Under the pieces are notes generated by a model. The model ran no database searches. It was not told where the DNA came from and worked only from the letters and a program-made list of their open reading frames with translations. A DNA stretch of 11,766 nt from Anaerolineae bacterium (GTDB lineage Bacteria; Chloroflexota; Anaerolineae; 4572-78; NAK82). Positions within the stretch are counted from its first letter, which is position 1. Each line of letters begins with the position of its first letter. Positions 8,653-11,766 of this stretch are shown piece by piece. A program made the translations under genes and the position numbers. The DNA lies in contig JAUVPY010000032.1 in NCBI GenBank assembly GCA_030598425.1, positions 1-11,766 on the forward strand, read 5' to 3'.

Positions 8653-9092
8653 AACGGGGTAGCCCTCATTTCACGCATATGCTGATCCCACTCCCCTAAC
8701 ATCCGCTGAGTCTGAGCCAAAAGAGAGGCAAGCCAATCACGGTCGCCTGGATCGGACCGGTCGCTGGGCGGGTGCCTATCATACCAGGCGGCCAGGTCGG
8801 CCAGACTACGTCGAACGACCCGCAACTGCTCAAGCAGAGAGCGCGTCCCCAGCACTTCTCGAATCTGGGCCTTGCCCTGGCGATCGAGTTGATGGGTGCC
8901 AGGCGCGACTCCTCGCTGACGCAGATAGCTGGCCAGCGAGGCCAAGATTTCGTGCAAGTCACCGATCAGTGAGTCTAATGCTGCCTTTACGCCAGGCTCG
9001 TCAGTTTGCTTGTGGAGGACCCTACACAGCTCCAGGCAATTCAGGTATGCCTGCAACCGGGCCTGCAGGTCCTCGTCCGAGAGTCCGGTCAT
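8649..9092 (-). CDS. Conserved-looking small helical protein, function unknown
   Basis: I do not recognise this protein. The 147-residue reading from ATG 9092 is soluble, rich in Leu, Arg, Asp and Gln, and looks like a bundle of four long helices: about 5-30 (DLQARLQAYLNCLELCRVLH), 35-62 (VKAALDSLIGDLHEILASLASYLRQRG), 75-105 and 120-145, with a Pro/Asp-rich break (RHPPSDRSDPGDRDW) before the last. The spacing of Glu/His in helices 1-2 and the phrase SYLRQRGVAPG loosely recall ferritin-like or DUF2383-type bundles, but no metal-binding pattern is convincing. TTG 9098 is an alternative start one base after the PIG-L stop; AGGTGA suits either. It is co-transcribed with the PIG-L deacetylase, and its stop codon lies inside the -35 box of the SAM-cycle operon promoter. 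Confidence 0.72.
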   Translation of the reverse strand: MTGLSDEDLQARLQAYLNCLELCRVLHKQTDEPGVKAALDSLIGDLHEILASLASYLRQRGVAPGTHQLDRQGKAQIREVLGTRSLLEQLRVVRRSLADLAAWYDRHPPSDRSDPGDRDWLASLLAQTQRMLGEWDQHMREMRATPF

Positions 9093-9099
9093 TGCCAAA

Positions 9100-9918
9100 T
9101 CACCTCAACCCAGCAAAGAGGTCCGTCTCCACTTCACGCGGCGGCTCCAAGGTGGTGCGAGCCAACGCGAAGTGCTCGTGCCGGAACCAGTGCTCGCCCA
9201 TCACCTCGTCGGGGGTGTCGCTGAAGCGACTGTTACGCCCCACCTGGGTGGCGTGACATTGGATGCCGCGCAGTTTGGGCTCTACGTATTCGCTCACGTC
9301 GATTACGGTGGTGATATCGTCCTCAGGCCTGGCGGCGAAATAGAAGGGAACGCCATCCATCATCACCGCCGCCGGTTTCCCCTCCTCTTCAGCCATGGCC
9401 TCGATCTGGGTCTCAGGCAGGGTGCGGAAGTACACTTTGCTCACCTGATGAGGTTGGCAGACGTCCTCGAGTTGTTCAGGAAAACAGCCCGGGTCGGCGG
9501 CCAACTCGGCGGCGATAGTGGCCCAGCGATAGACGGCGATGTGGTCGTAGTGACCATAAATGCCATCCGGCCCAAAGGTGATGAGTACCTGGGGTCGGAG
9601 TTCGCGGATGACCCGCACCAGACGCCCTACCGCCTGGCCTTGATTGACGATGGTGAGCTGGCCATCCTGGTAGTCCAAGAGGCGAGGGGGGTGGATGCCG
9701 TAGATCTGGCAGGCACAGCGCAATTCCTGCTCGCGCACAAAGGGACGGTTAGCGGAGGTGGCCCGGTCGGGCTCGGCGATCTGGCCCGCCTCGCCTCGGG
9801 TGGCGGTGACCAGGTATACATCGCAGCCTTCGGCGGCGTATTTGGTCAAGGTGCCGCCGGTGCCGAAGGCTTCGTCGTCGGGGTGGGCAAAAACGGCCAT
9901 TAATGTCAGTTTGCTCAA
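9100..9918 (-). CDS. PIG-L/LmbE family zinc deacetylase
   Basis: Family members are Zn-dependent hydrolases that remove N-acetyl groups, mostly from N-acetylglucosaminyl compounds (MshB, BshB, GlcNAc-PI) and some antibiotics. Zinc ligands and base are visible: AHPDDE (11-16; His12, Asp15, with Asp14 as probable base) and GHYDHIA (122-128; His123 or His126 as third ligand). The fold signature GTGGTLTKYAAEGCDVYLVTATRGEAGQ (19-46) is typical, and the 272-residue length fits the family. Translation most likely starts at TTG 9918, seven bases after AGGTGA; the in-frame ATG at residue 7 would cut into the first strand just before AHPDDE. The gene has its own promoter 37 bases upstream and overlaps closely with the small unknown gene that follows. 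A thiol-cofactor role would fit the nearby homocysteine metabolism but nothing in the sequence demonstrates it. Confidence 0.93.
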   Translation of the reverse strand: MSKLTLMAVFAHPDDEAFGTGGTLTKYAAEGCDVYLVTATRGEAGQIAEPDRATSANRPFVREQELRCACQIYGIHPPRLLDYQDGQLTIVNQGQAVGRLVRVIRELRPQVLITFGPDGIYGHYDHIAVYRWATIAAELAADPGCFPEQLEDVCQPHQVSKVYFRTLPETQIEAMAEEEGKPAAVMMDGVPFYFAARPEDDITTVIDVSEYVEPKLRGIQCHATQVGRNSRFSDTPDEVMGEHWFRHEHFALARTTLEPPREVETDLFAGLR

Positions 9919-9954
9919 TTTGGTTCACCTGCTTCCTATGATCGTTCGCAAAGG

Positions 9955-9983
9955 ATTATACCAGTCGGATTGGACTGCGTCAA
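9955..9983 (-). promoter_or_regulatory. Consensus promoter for the PIG-L deacetylase gene
   Basis: Minus strand TTGACG (9983-9978), 17-base spacer, perfect TATAAT (9960-9955): eleven of twelve consensus bases. Start of transcription is expected near 9948, about 30 bases before the TTG start. This makes the deacetylase and the following small gene a separate transcription unit from the WD40 gene. Confidence 0.85.
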
Positions 9984-10054
9984 TGGATACGATAAACGTC
10001 TTGCTTTGGGGTAGACTGAAGATAGACGGCTACGGGGCGGGGAGGACTGAGAGG

Positions 10055-10114
10055 AGCGACGGCACCCAGGCCGTACTCTACGCCATCCGTCAGGGACTGG
10101 TGAAAGTGGACTAA
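10055..10114 (+). pseudogene. Remnant of a LuxR/NarL-type response-regulator C-terminus
   Basis: Plus-strand codons 10055-10111 read SDGTQAVLYAIRQGLVKVD followed by TAA. This matches from memory the last helix of NarL/LuxR-type DNA-binding domains, whose usual ending is (V)SDRTQAVxYAxRxGLV plus a few residues. Nothing upstream (9984-10054) continues the HTH domain in any frame I could follow, so only the last ~18 codons survive. The TAA (10112-10114) overlaps the TAG of the convergent WD40 gene (10113-10111), marking a likely recombination joint. The identification rests on a short stretch and could be coincidence. Confidence 0.45.
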
Positions 10115-11766
10115 TTGACCGGTAGGGTACGGCCCTCAAGCGTGTGGAGTTCCTGCCCGGTGTGCGCGTCCCAGATCTTGACCGTCTTGCCGCCACTGAC
10201 GGTGATAACGCGGGAATCATCCGGGCTGAATCGGGCCGAATATACTGGTTTGGCGTGTTCGAGGGCGTGGCTCAGTTGGCCGGTCCGGCCATCCCAAACC
10301 CTGGCCGTGCCGTCCCAACTGGCGGTGAGGATCTGGGCACCGTCCACGCTGAACTCGGCGTAACAGACGGTATCGGTATGACCTTCGAGAGCGTAGAGAA
10401 GTCGCCCGGTCCCCACATCCCACACGCTCGCCCTGCCCTTTTCACCGCATGTGACAAGCTGGGAGCCCATCGGACTGAACGAGGCTGACCAAACTTGATC
10501 GGCATGCTCGAGGGTGTGGCGAATCTGGCCGGTCCCCACATCCCAGACCTTGGCTGTGCCGTCCTGACTGGCAGTGACGACCAGGGAGCCATCCAGGCTG
10601 AACTCGGCATAACAGACCGCCCCTTCGCCCCTGTTGAGAACCTGGCGTAGCTGGTCACTTCGCACATCCCGCGCCTTGCCCAAGGCCAAGGCATCCTGCT
10701 GCGAGCGGTGTGCGCGTCCCTCAGCGGCCTCCAGGTCGCGTTCACGCTGGCGCTGGGCTCCAGCCTGGGCCAGTTGGTAGTCCTGCAACTGCAGGCTGGT
10801 GGCGATGAAGGCCAGGGCGAGCGGACTCAGGTCGTCGGCCCGGTGGGCGGCCCATGCTTCGGCTTCAGCCAATAAAGCCCCGCGCAGCAGCGCGCCCGAA
10901 TCCCGGCTGCTGACCTCCCAACCGCTTAGCGCGGCCCGCAAACGTCTCTGCCAGGTGCGAAAGGCCCGATCCTCATCCATCCAAGCCCGCAAGCGTCCCC
11001 AGTTCCAGATCAACGCCTCGTGAACGATCTCGACGGTCTCCTGCCCGGCCGGGTCCCGGTCGGTGACCAACAGCCGTGCATCGGCCAGTTTTTGGATCAA
11101 GGGCCAGTCCTTTTCGTTTAGTTCGTCTCGGGTGGCCAACCGGCGCGTATCCTCGGTGCCTTCTCCGGGGTTAACCATCTGCAGGAAAATCCGGCGGGCC
11201 CCCTCCTGCTCGGCGGGAGTCAGCTCCTCGTAGACGTGATCGGCGTAGCTGGTCAGCGCGCCGGCCACCCCACCGATCTCCTCGTAGGCGGCGTGAGACA
11301 ACCCCCCACCTACCCGGCGCTCCCACAACAAGGTGAGTGCAAACTGCAGCAAGGGAAGATTGCCCGGCTCGTCGCCCGCGTCGTCCAGCAAGCGCCCCAC
11401 CAGCCCAGGCTCAAAGATCACGCCACGCCCCCGGGCCGGCTCCTCGATGGCCCGCCTCAGCTCCGTTCGGTTCATAGGCCCCAGGATCAGGCCACCCGTC
11501 TGCAGAGCATCGGCCAGAGGCCGATAAGACAGAGCCTGACCCGCAAAGTCGGCCCGCAGGGGAAGCAGCAGGACCAGGTTCGGGAGGTGGACGGTTGCCG
11601 AGGCCAAAGGTTGCACGAATAGGTCCAGGAAAGCCCTACAAATCGCCAAGTCGGGGCAAAGTGTGTAGAGATCTTCAAAATGATCGATGATCAGCAGCAG
11701 GCGGCATCCAAGGGGATGACTACCCCGCGCCTGGCACGTGATCCGGTCCACCACATCCTCCAAGGG
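10111..11766 (-). CDS. nSTAND1 NTPase with C-terminal WD40 repeats; 5' cut by window, 3' truncated
   Basis: A STAND-class signalling ATPase of the nSTAND1-WD40 kind, used in bacterial conflict, defence or regulation. Counting from the TTG at 11763: Walker B LLLIIDHFEDLYTLC (22-36, a variant of the usual DQFEELFT), sensor region LRADFAG, MNRTELRRAIEEPARGRGVIFEPGLVGRLLDD (97-128), GNLPLLQFALTLLWERR (134-150), winged-helix end IVHEALIWNWGRLRAWMDEDR (246-266), an Arg/Gln/Glu-rich coiled linker (330-360), then four WD40 blades (WD pairs at 407, 448, 490 and 531). The P-loop and N-terminal effector lie beyond the right edge. The product stops at LEGRTLPVN, where a next blade would start; four blades cannot close a normal seven-blade propeller. 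The membrane helix common between NTPase and WD40 parts of such proteins is absent. Likely a decayed or shortened gene; what its effector does cannot be seen. Confidence 0.9.
   Translation of the reverse strand, partial: PLEDVVDRITCQARGSHPLGCRLLLIIDHFEDLYTLCPDLAICRAFLDLFVQPLASATVHLPNLVLLLPLRADFAGQALSYRPLADALQTGGLILGPMNRTELRRAIEEPARGRGVIFEPGLVGRLLDDAGDEPGNLPLLQFALTLLWERRVGGGLSHAAYEEIGGVAGALTSYADHVYEELTPAEQEGARRIFLQMVNPGEGTEDTRRLATRDELNEKDWPLIQKLADARLLVTDRDPAGQETVEIVHEALIWNWGRLRAWMDEDRAFRTWQRRLRAALSGWEVSSRDSGALLRGALLAEAEAWAAHRADDLSPLALAFIATSLQLQDYQLAQAGAQRQRERDLEAAEGRAHRSQQDALALGKARDVRSDQLRQVLNRGEGAVCYAEFSLDGSLVVTASQDGTAKVWDVGTGQIRHTLEHADQVWSASFSPMGSQLVTCGEKGRASVWDVGTGRLLYALEGHTDTVCYAEFSVDGAQILTASWDGTARVWDGRTGQLSHALEHAKPVYSARFSPDDSRVITVSGGKTVKIWDAHTGQELHTLEGRTLPVN
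10204..10640 (-). repeat. Two-blade WD40 duplication inside the nSTAND1 gene
   Basis: Blades 1 and 3 are more alike (CYAEFS-L/V-DG, TAS-Q/W-DGTA-K/R-VWD, TGQ) than either is to its neighbour, and both are followed by LEHA. The DNA shows it directly: CTGAACTCGGC-A/G-TAACAGAC recurs at 10348 and 10597, 249 bases apart, exactly two blades. A two-blade unit therefore duplicated, recently enough to leave visible nucleotide identity. Confidence 0.65.

Noticed and set aside
9010..9903. Plus-strand 297-residue open frame over the PIG-L gene
   Set aside because: Exact antisense shadow of the deacetylase; translation lacks any known motif.
9983..10114. Intact 43-codon plus-strand gene starting at ATG 9983
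   Set aside because: No Shine-Dalgarno, the ATG lies in the minus-strand -35 box, and only the last ~18 codons look like a protein family; treated as a remnant.

Overview
The window reads as chromosomal DNA of a GC-rich bacterium, most likely a member of the Chloroflexota (Anaerolineae-like). That is an inference from gene style: an S-box riboswitch ahead of methionine-cycle genes, a Mycobacterium-type adenosine kinase, a short archaeal/thermophile-type AhcY, a very large nSTAND1-WD40 ATPase, and many TTG starts. No rRNA, tRNA, CRISPR array or intact transposase is visible. All intact genes lie on the minus strand, so transcription runs from high to low coordinates.

Right edge (10111-11766): the C-terminal two thirds of an nSTAND1 NTPase with WD40 repeats. 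Only four blades are present and the gene stops inside the fourth-to-fifth blade linker, exactly where a plus-strand remnant of a LuxR/NarL-type regulator C-terminus (10055-10114) ends. This looks like an old recombination scar. Next comes a consensus-like promoter (9955-9983) driving a PIG-L/LmbE deacetylase and a small unknown helical protein (8649-9918).

Centre (2448-8652): a SAM-controlled methionine/SAM-cycle operon. A promoter with a perfect TTGACA -35 box (which overlaps the stop codon of the previous gene) leads into a SAM-I riboswitch with an intrinsic terminator. Then follow mtnA (methylthioribose-1-phosphate isomerase), an adenosine kinase of the PfkB family, a GNAT acetyltransferase, a C_GCAxxG_C_C-type cysteine protein, ahcY (adenosylhomocysteinase) and metK (SAM synthetase). 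MetK makes SAM, AhcY splits its demethylated product into homocysteine and adenosine, adenosine kinase removes the adenosine as AMP, and MtnA salvages the methylthioribose side product. High SAM should shut off transcription of at least the first genes. Two junctions inside this operon carry a 7-bp DNA repeat family, one of them a 10-unit array.

Left part (1-2447): a 350-bp intergenic stretch with a REP-like 18-bp inverted repeat, then a compact group: a small membrane protein made of an internal duplication, two house-cleaning nucleotide phosphatases (YjjX/DUF84-type ITP/XTP phosphatase and Maf), and the start of a membrane-anchored alpha/beta hydrolase cut by the window edge. The phosphatase of the YjjX type appears to begin at a rare ATC codon.
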